DNA from: Lentihominibacter hominis
GTDB taxonomy: Bacteria; Bacillota; Clostridia; Peptostreptococcales; Anaerovoracaceae
Length of the DNA stretch: 64,000 nt
Reading direction: 5' to 3'
Assembly (NCBI RefSeq): GCF_014385065.1
Contig: NZ_JACRTA010000001.1
Location: 930,001-994,000, forward strand
Shown: in pieces, positions 28,012 to 35,617 of the stretch
How the letters are laid out: each line of letters begins with the position of its first letter
Position numbering within the stretch: the stretch's first letter is position 1
The notes under the pieces: generated by a model
The model's database searches: none
What the model saw: only the letters and a program-made list of their open reading frames with translations
Told to the model about the DNA's origin: nothing
Position numbers and translations under genes: made by a program

Positions 28012-28749
28012 TTATTTCCTCCCGTTAAATAATAGATAACTATTAAAAATAGACAATACTTGCTCATAAGTAACGGTACTTAAATTGTTTACTTTGGCGT
28101 GTTTCATTGCTTGATGAAACTGATTTTTAGTAAACAGTTGACGATATTCTCGATTGACCCATTTTGAAACAAAGTACGTATATAGCTTCCAATATTTATC
28201 TGGAACATCTGTGGTATGGCGGGTAAGTTTTATTAAGACACTGTTTACTTTTGGTTTAGGATGAAAGCATTCCGCTGGCAGCTTAAGCAATTGCTGAATC
28301 GAGACTTGAGTGTGCAAGAGCAACCCTAGTGTTCGGTGAATATCCAAGGTACGCTTGTAGAATCCTTCTTCAACAATCAGATAGATGTCAGACGCATGGC
28401 TTTCAAAAACCACTTTTTTAATAATTTGTGTGCTTAAATGGTAAGGAATATTCCCAACAATTTTATACCTCTGTTTGTTAGGGAATTGAAACTGTAGAAT
28501 ATCTTGGTGAATTAAAGTGACACGAATGTTCAGTTTTAATTTTTCTGACGATAAGTTGAATAGATGACTGTCTAATTCAATAGACGTTACCTGTTTACTT
28601 ATTTTAGCCAGTTTCGTCGTTAAATGCCCTTTACCTGTTCCAATTTCGTAAACGGTATCGGTTTCTTTTAAATTCAATTGTTTTATTATTTGGTTGAGTA
28701 CTTTTTCACTCGTTAAAAAGTTTTGAGAATATTTTATATTTTTGTTCAT
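28012..28749 (-). CDS. erm(B): 23S rRNA (adenine-N6)-dimethyltransferase Erm(B)
   Basis: This 245-residue methylase dimethylates A2058 of 23S rRNA and gives resistance to macrolides, lincosamides and streptogramin B. The SAM-binding motif [12 protein letters not shown] and the catalytic NIPYHLS are intact, and the C-terminus SYLLFNGRK is complete. Expression is probably inducible, since the leader peptide and the hairpin covering its ribosome site are both present. An IS3-family element lies about 30 bases upstream of its promoter. Confidence 0.98.
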   Translation of the reverse strand: MNKNIKYSQNFLTSEKVLNQIIKQLNLKETDTVYEIGTGKGHLTTKLAKISKQVTSIELDSHLFNLSSEKLKLNIRVTLIHQDILQFQFPNKQRYKIVGNIPYHLSTQIIKKVVFESHASDIYLIVEEGFYKRTLDIHRTLGLLLHTQVSIQQLLKLPAECFHPKPKVNSVLIKLTRHTTDVPDKYWKLYTYFVSKWVNREYRQLFTKNQFHQAMKHAKVNNLSTVTYEQVLSIFNSYLLFNGRK

Positions 28750-28772
28750 GTAATCACTCCTGAAGTGATTAC
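28750..28772 (-). promoter_or_regulatory. Hairpin sequestering the erm(B) ribosome site
   Basis: GTAATCACT and AGTGATTAC form a 9-base stem, and the AGGAG ribosome site of erm(B) lies in and beside the loop. In the erm(B) attenuation model this structure blocks translation until a macrolide-stalled ribosome on the leader rearranges the RNA. Confidence 0.75.
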
Positions 28773-28873
28773 ATCTATAAATAAATACAGAAGTTAAACG
28801 ATTTGTTTGTAATTTTAGTTATCTGTTTAAAAAGTCATAAGATTAGTCACTGGTAGGAATTAATCTAACGTAT

Positions 28874-28957
28874 TTATTTATCTGCGTAATCACTGTTTTT
28901 AGTCTGTTTCAAAACAGTAGATGTTTTATCTACATTACGCATTTGGAATACCAACAT
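28874..28957 (-). CDS. ermBL: Erm(B) leader peptide ErmBL
   Basis: The 27-codon frame starts MLVFQMRNVDKTS and ends NSDYADK, identical to the ErmBL peptide as I know it. Erythromycin stalls the ribosome at the Arg-Asn-Val-Asp segment (codons 7-10) and thereby opens the erm(B) ribosome site. The ATG follows AGGAGGG. An intact leader indicates inducible rather than constitutive resistance. Confidence 0.93.
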   Translation of the reverse strand: MLVFQMRNVDKTSTVLKQTKNSDYADK

Positions 28958-29014
28958 GACGAATCCCTCCTTCTTAATTACAAATTTTTAGCATCTAATT
29001 TAACTTCAATTCCT

Positions 29015-29043
29015 ATTATACAATATAGTGGTTCAGTTGTCAA
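29015..29043 (-). promoter_or_regulatory. erm(B) promoter
   Basis: A consensus TTGACA (29038-29043) and TATAAT (29015-29020) with 17-base spacing on the minus strand, about 60 bases before the leader peptide. Confidence 0.9.
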
Positions 29044-29108
29044 GACAAAAATCTAAGCTTTTTATAATGAACTGATATATGTAACTGGGTAGGGGAGAAA
29101 ATCCCCCC

Positions 29109-29969
29109 TTAGGCTGCATGATCATCCAGTAACAGAATCGGATAATAGCAGGATGCCGGTGTTTGATTATTGAGTGCAGAATGACAACGTTCAAAGTTGT
29201 AAGTGTGCACATATTTACCGATTGCCTTCCGTGCTTCTCTGATATTGTTATATTGGGTCAGATATGCTTCCTCGTACTTGAAGCTTCGGAACCATCGTTC
29301 AATCATGATATTGTCAGCCCACCGGCTTTTACCATCCATGCTTTGACGGATCTGGTTCTCTTTGAGGAAATTCATGTACTCATTGCTTGTAAACTGACAG
29401 CCCTGATCTGAATTCAGGATAACAGGTTTTGCCACTATAAACGCCTTTTTTAACGCAGTTATGACCATTCTGGTATCCAGAGTATCATCGACTTCCCAGC
29501 CAACGATACAGCGGCTGTACCAGTCAATCACAGCGGTCAGATACAGAAATCCACGCTTAATGGGGATGTATGTAATGTCGATTGACCATGCCTGATTTGG
29601 ACGGTCGATAACGGCGTTACGTAGCAGATACGGGCAGACTTTAGCCTGTCGCATACGTTTAGAAAGGTTCATTTTTGGATAAATTGGATCAATCCCCATT
29701 TCATTCATATAACGGCGCGTTTTCCGGCGACCAACCTGATGCCCACGCTTCTTCAGTTGAGCAGACAGTTGTCGTGCTCCCCAGGCCGGATTATCCGTGT
29801 GTAATCGATCTATGATCGATTTGCAATCCAACTCCTCCTGAGATATGGGCATGCCCTTGTAATAAACACTGGTACGATTGATATCAAGAAGTGTAGCTCC
29901 TGTTTTAACTGGAAGTTCTTTAGTCTTCAAAAGGTTTTGGACTAAATTTACTCTCGTAGTCAGGTCCAA
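29109..29969 (-). CDS. IS3-family transposase OrfB (DDE integrase domain)
   Basis: This frame has 286 codons from an in-frame TTG; it is normally made as a frameshift fusion with OrfA. It has the HTH_21-type segment SIIDRLHTDNPAWGARQLS and an rve integrase core with the DDE residues in WSIDITYIP, LNSDQGCQFTS and the glutamate of MIERWFRSFKYE. The frame overlaps orfA by 50 bases in the -1 phase, with nine consecutive A at the junction. It appears intact. Confidence 0.9.
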   Translation of the reverse strand: MDLTTRVNLVQNLLKTKELPVKTGATLLDINRTSVYYKGMPISQEELDCKSIIDRLHTDNPAWGARQLSAQLKKRGHQVGRRKTRRYMNEMGIDPIYPKMNLSKRMRQAKVCPYLLRNAVIDRPNQAWSIDITYIPIKRGFLYLTAVIDWYSRCIVGWEVDDTLDTRMVITALKKAFIVAKPVILNSDQGCQFTSNEYMNFLKENQIRQSMDGKSRWADNIMIERWFRSFKYEEAYLTQYNNIREARKAIGKYVHTYNFERCHSALNNQTPASCYYPILLLDDHAA

Positions 29970-30267
29970 GTGTTTCTTCAGATTTTTTTTTCAACCAATC
30001 CACCTGCATAGTGAGCTGGCCAACTTTTTTCGCATATTCAGCTTTTTCCTTGCGTTCTAAAGCGAGTTTTTCTTTCAGATTATCCTCTCGTGTGTCATTA
30101 AAAACCACGGATGCTTTATCGAGGAACTCCTTCTTCCAGTTGCGGAGAAGATTCGGCTGAATATTGTTTTCGGTTGCGATTGTATTTAAGTCTTTTTCTC
30201 CTTTGAGCAGTTCAATCACTAATTCTGATTTGAATTTGGCAGAGAAATTTCTTCTTGTTCGAGACAT
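29920..30267 (-). CDS. IS3-family OrfA (HTH) with programmed -1 frameshift site
   Basis: The protein has 115 residues: an N-terminal helix-turn-helix (KFKSELVIELLKGEKDLNTIATENNIQPNLLRNWKKEFL) and a leucine-zipper-like coiled coil ending in VDWLKKKSEE. The three lysine codons form A9 (29983-29991); slipping back one base there continues as NLKKHLDLTTRV into OrfB without a stop, giving the OrfAB transposase. OrfA alone usually acts as a repressor of transposition in this family. Confidence 0.88.
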   Translation of the reverse strand: MSRTRRNFSAKFKSELVIELLKGEKDLNTIATENNIQPNLLRNWKKEFLDKASVVFNDTREDNLKEKLALERKEKAEYAKKVGQLTMQVDWLKKKSEETLGPDYESKFSPKPFED

Positions 30268-30307
30268 AATAATAATCCTTCTTTCTGTAGTGTTTACAGT
30301 ATATCAG

Positions 30308-30555
30308 ATTCATTAAGAAATGTCTCTTGAAGTGTCTTAAATTACGATACCATTATACAAAATTTTAAGATAATGCACTATCAACACACTCTTAAGTTTG
30401 CTTCTAAGTCTTATTTCCATAACTTTAGGGTTAACCATACGCAAGACCAATCACTCTCGGACAATACTCATGATTTTCGGTAAAAAACGTAAAAGAAATA
30501 AGAACAATTAACAAAATGTATAATAACAATCAATAGCGACTAATGATTTTCATGT
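30308..30555. other. Gene-free segment between the IS3 element and the right terminus
   Basis: AT-rich, with no open frame supported. It contains TATAAT-like words on the minus strand (complement of ATTATAC near 30348-30354) that could direct transcription towards the insertion sequence, but no paired -35 box at normal spacing. Confidence 0.5.
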
Positions 30556-30586
30556 AAAAGGACACCAAACTATACGGTGTCCTTTT
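30556..30586. terminator. Bidirectional terminator at the right end of the element
   Basis: AAAAGGACACC and GGTGTCCTTTT are perfect 11-base arms with a 9-base loop, A and T tails on the two strands. It insulates the element from the flanking chromosome. Confidence 0.85.
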
Positions 30587-30619
30587 CAAATTCTTACGTC
30601 ATATCAAGGCTCATTCAAT

Positions 30620-30640
30620 CGTGGTAAATTCGTGGTAAAA
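30620..30640 (+). promoter_or_regulatory. Integrase arm-type repeats, right end
   Basis: CGTGGTAAAT at 30620 and CGTGGTAAAA at 30631 are direct repeats 11 bases apart, matching the pair at the left end in sequence and orientation. Confidence 0.6.
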
Positions 30641-30714
30641 TGAGTGCTTTCCTATATTTCAAAATGCTTGAAAGTATAGTGTTTATGCGGATAATCAAAA
30701 ATCAGATATAAAAT

Positions 30715-30726
30715 TTAAAATAAAAT
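30715..30726 (+). repeat. Candidate attR core
   Basis: Second copy of TTAAAATAAAAT, 14,830 bases from the first. Immediately to its right the sequence continues into a hairpin terminator that fits the missing end of the tyrS transcript. Confidence 0.5.
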
Positions 30727-30747
30727 CTATAAGGAAAAGATAATTCG

Positions 30748-30796
30748 CCGCATTGGCTAAACGATATGTTTGGGGTCCGATGTGGTGATTTTTTTT
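30748..30796 (+). terminator. Probable native tyrS terminator, displaced by the element
   Basis: A nine-pair stem (30748-30756 with 30777-30785, two G-U pairs) is followed three bases later by eight T. No gene on the left within the element needs it; joined to the end of tyrS at the att core, it would lie about 20 bases after the stop codon. Confidence 0.6.
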
Positions 30797-30917
30797 GTAA
30801 GAATCGGATCTGGTATTTTTAAGTTTCCGGTTAATGATATGGGCAAGTGGTTATGAAAATTTTGAGTAGTCCCCTTGCATTGAAGTTGACAATTTTTATC
30901 ATGAAAAGGGAAAAGCA

Positions 30918-30972
30918 TTGACCATAAAAATAAGGATGATATAATTTTAATTAGTTAGTTAACACTAACGAA
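30918..30972 (+). promoter_or_regulatory. Promoter and palindromic operator of the ECF/ABC locus
   Basis: TTGACC (30918) and TATAAT (30940, with an upstream TG) are 16 bases apart. Six bases downstream the dyad TTAGTTAGT-TAAC-ACTAACGAA (30951-30972) would cover the transcription start, the position of a repressor site. Its TTAG..CTAA arms recall DtxR/IdeR-type iron boxes, which suits a siderophore-type transporter, but the spacing differs from the 19-base consensus. Confidence 0.65.
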
Positions 30973-31017
30973 AGTACAAATTTCGTTTGTTTAAAGATTT
31001 TATCATCAGGAGGAAAA

Positions 31018-31608
31018 ATGAATTCAAAAACAATGAAGCTTAAGACAAAAGATTTGATAGTAGCGGGCGCTTTTGCAGCTCTTTATGTAGTAGTACTGTT
31101 TTCTGTCGTATCTGTGATGGGATTTGTTCCTATTCTTTATCTAATAGCCCCTTTTGTTAATTCTGTTATTTTAGGAAGTATTTATATGATGTATGTTTCG
31201 AAGGTACCTAAATTTGGTGTCATATTGATCCTTTCGGCGGTAGTGGGGCTGTTAACATCTTCCGGAGGAGTGTGGATGGCTCTGATTTGGTGCCTTGCTG
31301 TGGGGATAGCAGCGGAATTTATAGCGCGGGCAGGAGGATATTGCTCAAAAAATTTTTATATTGCCAGTTACACTGTATTTGCATGCACAAGTATGGCTCC
31401 TTTCTGGATGTTGGTATTTGCAAAGCCTGCTTTTATAGAATCGTGCGAAGCGTATTATGGGGCGGATTATGCTGCAGCTATAGATAAGTTTACCCCGGAG
31501 TGGATTATTTTGATATTGATTGCAATTGCCTTGATCGGGGGATTAATTGGAGGTATTGTCGGCTCTAAACTCCTTAAAAAACATTTTAAAAAGGCAGGAG
31601 TAGTTTAA
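31018..31608 (+). CDS. ECF-type transporter substrate-binding (S) component, Trep_Strep-like family
   Basis: This 196-residue hydrophobic protein has about five to six membrane helices (for example VVVLFSVVSVMGFVPILYLI) and ends in a short basic tail with GGLIGGIVGSKLLKKHF. It resembles the Trep_Strep family of putative S components (TIGR02185 as I recall). S components capture a small molecule and dock on a T component and two ATPases, which follow directly. The ribosome site is AGGAGG. The substrate is unknown; association with fused ABC pairs points to metal-chelate traffic. Confidence 0.75.
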   Translation: MNSKTMKLKTKDLIVAGAFAALYVVVLFSVVSVMGFVPILYLIAPFVNSVILGSIYMMYVSKVPKFGVILILSAVVGLLTSSGGVWMALIWCLAVGIAAEFIARAGGYCSKNFYIASYTVFACTSMAPFWMLVFAKPAFIESCEAYYGADYAAAIDKFTPEWIILILIAIALIGGLIGGIVGSKLLKKHFKKAGVV

Positions 31609-32321
31609 TGGGGGTTGGCGAAATTACTCAGCAGATAAAGTTAAAGTTGGATCCTCGCACCAAGTTTGTACTTCTTTTCGGAGTCGGCAGTTCATGCTTG
31701 ATGCTTCCTCCTTTCTGGCTGGAAATAGCTACATTTATTTTATTGAGTCTGCTTTTAATTGCCAGCGGACGTTTCAGAAGTGTTGTTAAATTTGCCGTGA
31801 TTTTGTCCGCCATGATTTCTCTCGATATAATAGTGGTTCCTAATATAAGCGGGGGAGGAGTTAGCTTGTTTCTTTCAGTAGCGAGGATGGCGAGGCTGAT
31901 ATTGCCTATATTTATGGCTGCAATGTTACTGCTGAAAACGACTTCGGTCAGTGAGTTTATAATATCTTTTGAACGTATGCGCCTTCCGGTAAAGGTCATT
32001 ATACCTTTCTCGGTTATGTTTAGATTTATTCCCACAATTTCAGAAGAGTGGAAGAGTATACGGGATGCCATGCGTTTTCGAGGAATAGGTATTTCGGTAA
32101 AATCAGTCTTGACGAAGCCTATGATGACGTTGGAATATACTATGGTTCCTCTGCTTATGTCTACAGCTACTATTGCGGATGAACTTGCAGCAGCATCCCT
32201 GTCAAGAGGGCTGGATGCTGATACGAAGCGTAGCTGTATTGGCGATATCAGACTTCATGGGAGTGATTATCTGCTGATGCTCTTTTCTGTAGGTTCTGTT
32301 ATTTACGGAGGATTGACATGA
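31608..32321 (+). CDS. ECF transporter transmembrane (T) component, CbiQ-like
   Basis: The protein has 237 residues with start LKLDPRTKFVLLFGVGSSC typical of EcfT/CbiQ, several membrane helices, and coupling-helix motifs of the form RxxG: AMRFRGIGIS and AASLSRGLDAD. It links the S component to the ATPase. Its ATG overlaps the preceding stop (TAATG) and its stop overlaps the next ATG (ATGA), so the three genes are translationally coupled. Confidence 0.88.
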   Translation: MGVGEITQQIKLKLDPRTKFVLLFGVGSSCLMLPPFWLEIATFILLSLLLIASGRFRSVVKFAVILSAMISLDIIVVPNISGGGVSLFLSVARMARLILPIFMAAMLLLKTTSVSEFIISFERMRLPVKVIIPFSVMFRFIPTISEEWKSIRDAMRFRGIGISVKSVLTKPMMTLEYTMVPLLMSTATIADELAAASLSRGLDADTKRSCIGDIRLHGSDYLLMLFSVGSVIYGGLT

Positions 32322-33787
32322 TAAGGCTTAAAGGTGTGAGCTTTCGATATGAAAATGCCGGTGAGGGTGTATATAACCTAAAAGATATAGATTTAAATGT
32401 TGAGAAAGGAGAGTGTGTAGTTTTATGCGGAAAGAGTGGCTGCGGGAAAACCACGGTGACTCGGCTGATAAACGGCCTTATTCCTCATTATTATGAGGGG
32501 CAATTAAAGGGTAGTGTTTTTGTTGACAAGACAGAGATCGCAGATCAGCCTCTGGCAAAAATATCACAACATGTAGGATCTGTTTTTCAGAATCCGAGAA
32601 GTCAGTTCTTTAATGTGGATACGACGGGAGAAATTGCTTTTGGCTGTGAGAATCAGGGTTTGGCGAGGGCGGAAATCGCAGGCAGAATAGAAAAAGCTGC
32701 TGAGTTGTTTTCTCTTAGAGATCTTTTGGGGCGCAGTATTTTTGATCTTTCAGGAGGAGAAAAGCAGCGCATTGCTTGTGCGAGTGTATATGCTGTCCAG
32801 CCTGATATTTTTGTATTGGATGAACCATCCTCCAACCTTGATCAGGCGGCAGTAATAAAGCTGAAAGAGATTCTGGTAAAGCTTAAGGATTCAGGACATA
32901 CTATTGTGATTTCGGAGCATCGTCTGTATTATCTTATGGATCTGGCGGATCGTTTTATTTATCTTGAAGATGGGAAAGTGAAAACGCAGTATACGAGAGA
33001 TTCGTTGATGAAGTTGTCTCCGCAGGCTATATCATCCATGGGATTAAGAACGTTGGACCTTCGTCAGATAAATGATCAAAGTGGCGGAAAGAAAAATGAT
33101 ATGGTATCAGGAGTGTTCAGGATAGAAAATCTTTTATGTAAGATGTCAGGAAGAACTGTCCTTGATATAGATTCTTTGTGTATACCGGCGGGTGAAACGG
33201 TAGCAGTCATAGGGCATAACGGCGCAGGAAAATCAACCTTTGCGAGATGCTTTTGTGGCATAGGAAAGCATAGAGGAAAATTTTATCTTGAAGAGCAAGA
33301 AATAAAAGCTAAGAGACGTCTGAAGAAAAGTTACATGGTCATGCAGGATGTTAACCATCAGTTGTTTACGGAGAGTGTGCGGGATGAAGTGACCTTAAAT
33401 GTTTCTGATTCCGGCAAAGGTGATTTAGAAACTGTCTTTGAGAAAATGGGTATAGTATCTATTGCTGATAATCATCCTCTGGCGCTTTCGGGGGGTCAGA
33501 AACAGCGGGTTGCCATAACAAGCGCAGTGTATGCAGGAAAAAAGTTTTTAATATATGATGAGCCCACGAGTGGACTTGATTATGAGAGTATGTGTCGTGC
33601 TTGTACCCTTATTAACGAGGCGGCAAGAAATGCGGAATTGTCGCTTGTTATTACTCATGATCTGGAATTTATTATGAAGTGCTGTACGGCAGTTCTTCAT
33701 ATTGAAAATGGCACAGTAAAAGCCTTTTTTCTTCTTGATGATAAAGGAAGAGAACGGTTAAAGGAAGAGTTTTTAAATATAAAATAA
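32318..33787 (+). CDS. ECF transporter double ATPase (fused EcfA1-EcfA2)
   Basis: The protein has 489 residues with two complete ABC ATPase domains in one chain. The first has Walker A GKSGCGKTT, signature LSGGEKQRIAC and VLDEPSSNLD. The second has GHNGAGKST, LSGGQKQRVAI and IYDEPTSGLD. Fusion replaces the usual two subunits. It energises the S/T complex encoded just upstream. Confidence 0.92.
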   Translation: MIRLKGVSFRYENAGEGVYNLKDIDLNVEKGECVVLCGKSGCGKTTVTRLINGLIPHYYEGQLKGSVFVDKTEIADQPLAKISQHVGSVFQNPRSQFFNVDTTGEIAFGCENQGLARAEIAGRIEKAAELFSLRDLLGRSIFDLSGGEKQRIACASVYAVQPDIFVLDEPSSNLDQAAVIKLKEILVKLKDSGHTIVISEHRLYYLMDLADRFIYLEDGKVKTQYTRDSLMKLSPQAISSMGLRTLDLRQINDQSGGKKNDMVSGVFRIENLLCKMSGRTVLDIDSLCIPAGETVAVIGHNGAGKSTFARCFCGIGKHRGKFYLEEQEIKAKRRLKKSYMVMQDVNHQLFTESVRDEVTLNVSDSGKGDLETVFEKMGIVSIADNHPLALSGGQKQRVAITSAVYAGKKFLIYDEPTSGLDYESMCRACTLINEAARNAELSLVITHDLEFIMKCCTAVLHIENGTVKAFFLLDDKGRERLKEEFLNIK

Positions 33788-33808
33788 ATGAAAAGTAAGG
33801 AGGATTTT

Positions 33809-35617
33809 ATGAAAAAGCAAAGCCCTAAGACAGGTATGTCAAGGCTTATACAGTTGGCTATGACAAAGAAAACACTTGTCATAAGTTCTGTGGCGCTGTC
33901 TTGTTTGGCCGCCGTAGCCAGTTTTATCCCTTATCTGGCAATTTACAATATTGTACGCCAGATACTGGAAGTATATCCGGACTTGAATGAACTGGGACAT
34001 ACAGATTTATTTTATTATGGCTGGCTTGCCATAGCAGGTGTTGTGGCTAATGTTGTGCTTTATTTTAGCGCTCTTGTATGCTCGCATCTGGCAGCATTTG
34101 GAACATTATACGAGTTGAAGGTAAATTTTCTTACACATTTAGCCAGAGTGCCTCTTGGATTTCATGTATTGATAGGCAGCGGCAAATTAAGAAAAATTAC
34201 GGATGAGAATATAGAAAAAATTGAAACATTTATTGCACATCAAATACCTGATATAGTTGCCGCTTTTGTATCACCTGTCGTGATGATTGTGATATTGCTT
34301 AGTATCGACTGGCGTTTAGGTCTGGCTGCTATTGCAGGCATTATTGTGGCTTTTATTCTGCAAAGTGCAGCTTATGGCAGAGAGGGTGCCAAAAAGATGA
34401 TGGATCAGTATCAGCGATCTCTTGAGAATATGAATAATGCAGCTGTAGAATATATAAGGGGTATTTCGGTGGTAAAAGCTTTCAAACAGACTGTGTATTC
34501 TTTCAGAAGGCTTCATGAAACCATTAAAGAATATACGGCTATGGTCATACCTTATACTTTGAGTTGGGAAAATCTTATGTCAGTATTTTTGACGCTGATA
34601 AATAATATCTATCTCTTTGTCTTGCCGGTGGGAATATTCATAGGAATGAATACAGGTGATTTTAAGGGATTTGCTTCTCAGTTTATTTTTTATCTTATAT
34701 TTGTTCCTGCCATAGCAGGAATCTTATCCAAGATAATGTATGTTAATTCTGACGCTATGCGTATAATAAATGGCGTTGAAACGATGGATTCAATACTGGC
34801 AGAACCTGAGCTGAAGCAGCCAAAAAATCCGGAACATACGAAAAATCATGATGTTTCTTTCAGTAATGTTTATTTTTCTTATGATAAAGACAAGGAAATG
34901 TATGCTCTTGAAAATGTCAGTTTTACAGCAAAACAGGGTGAGATAACGGCTATCGTAGGACCGTCCGGAGGGGGAAAAAGTACCATTGCACACTTAATAC
35001 CGCGTTTTTTTGATGTAGATGAGGGAAGCATATCTATCGGCTCTGCGGATATAAGACAGATGGAGAGTCCATATCTGATGAGTCAGGTGAGCTTTGTATT
35101 TCAGGATGTTTTTCTGTTTAAGCAAAGCATTAAAGAAAATATCCGTCTGGGGAACAAAAATGCTGATATGAAGCAGATAACAGATGCTGCCAAGGCAGCG
35201 CAGTGCCATGATTTCATCATGTCTCTGCCTGATGGATATGATACTGTTATAGGGGAGAAGGGCGTTCATCTCAGCGGGGGAGAGAGTCAGCGTATTGCTA
35301 TCGCTCGGGCGATTGTAAAAGATGCTCCTATAGTTGTTCTTGATGAAGCCACAGCCTTTGCTGATCCAGAGAATGAACATCTGATCCAGAAAGCTTTTGA
35401 AAAGCTTATGAATAAAAAAACCGTTATCATTATTGCTCATCGCCTTTCTACTATTCAAAGTGCTAATAATATAATTGTTATGGATAACGGGCATGTTGCT
35501 GAAAACGGAACTCATGATCAACTGCTGAAGAAAAAGGGAAAGTATGCAGCTATGTGGCAGACATATAATAAAACTGTCAGCTGGAAGATGAAAAAGGAGG
35601 CGAATATAAATGGATGA
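33809..35617 (+). CDS. Heterodimeric ABC transporter, fused subunit 1 (IrtA/YbtP-like)
   Basis: About 602 residues: membrane domain (20-320) and ATPase with Walker A GPSGGGKST, signature LSGGESQRIAIARAI and VLDEATAFADPENE. The ATG is chosen after AAGGAGG; an upstream ATG at 33788 precedes that site. The D-loop AFADPENE is shared with the protein at 593-2350, so the two pairs are paralogues with the same subunit order. It follows the ECF genes by about 20 bases in the same operon. Confidence 0.85.
   Translation: MKKQSPKTGMSRLIQLAMTKKTLVISSVALSCLAAVASFIPYLAIYNIVRQILEVYPDLNELGHTDLFYYGWLAIAGVVANVVLYFSALVCSHLAAFGTLYELKVNFLTHLARVPLGFHVLIGSGKLRKITDENIEKIETFIAHQIPDIVAAFVSPVVMIVILLSIDWRLGLAAIAGIIVAFILQSAAYGREGAKKMMDQYQRSLENMNNAAVEYIRGISVVKAFKQTVYSFRRLHETIKEYTAMVIPYTLSWENLMSVFLTLINNIYLFVLPVGIFIGMNTGDFKGFASQFIFYLIFVPAIAGILSKIMYVNSDAMRIINGVETMDSILAEPELKQPKNPEHTKNHDVSFSNVYFSYDKDKEMYALENVSFTAKQGEITAIVGPSGGGKSTIAHLIPRFFDVDEGSISIGSADIRQMESPYLMSQVSFVFQDVFLFKQSIKENIRLGNKNADMKQITDAAKAAQCHDFIMSLPDGYDTVIGEKGVHLSGGESQRIAIARAIVKDAPIVVLDEATAFADPENEHLIQKAFEKLMNKKTVIIIAHRLSTIQSANNIIVMDNGHVAENGTHDQLLKKKGKYAAMWQTYNKTVSWKMKKEANING

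Larger units (their letters stand above)
29073..30307 (-). mobile_element. IS3-family insertion sequence
   Basis: About 1.24 kb with overlapping orfA and orfB. Imperfect terminal repeats are proposed from CTGATATATGTAAC near 29072 and the complement of GTTTACAGTATATCAG ending at 30307. No target duplication is obvious, so the exact ends are uncertain by a few bases. Both reading frames look intact. Confidence 0.65.

Noticed and set aside
29920..29969. Frameshift mutation inactivating the IS3 transposase
   Set aside because: The orfA/orfB overlap in the -1 phase with an A9 run is the normal programmed frameshift of this family, not damage.
30730..31017. Metabolite riboswitch before the ECF genes
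   Set aside because: I looked for cobalamin, thiamine and other conserved cores; only the displaced terminator, a promoter and a DNA dyad are visible.
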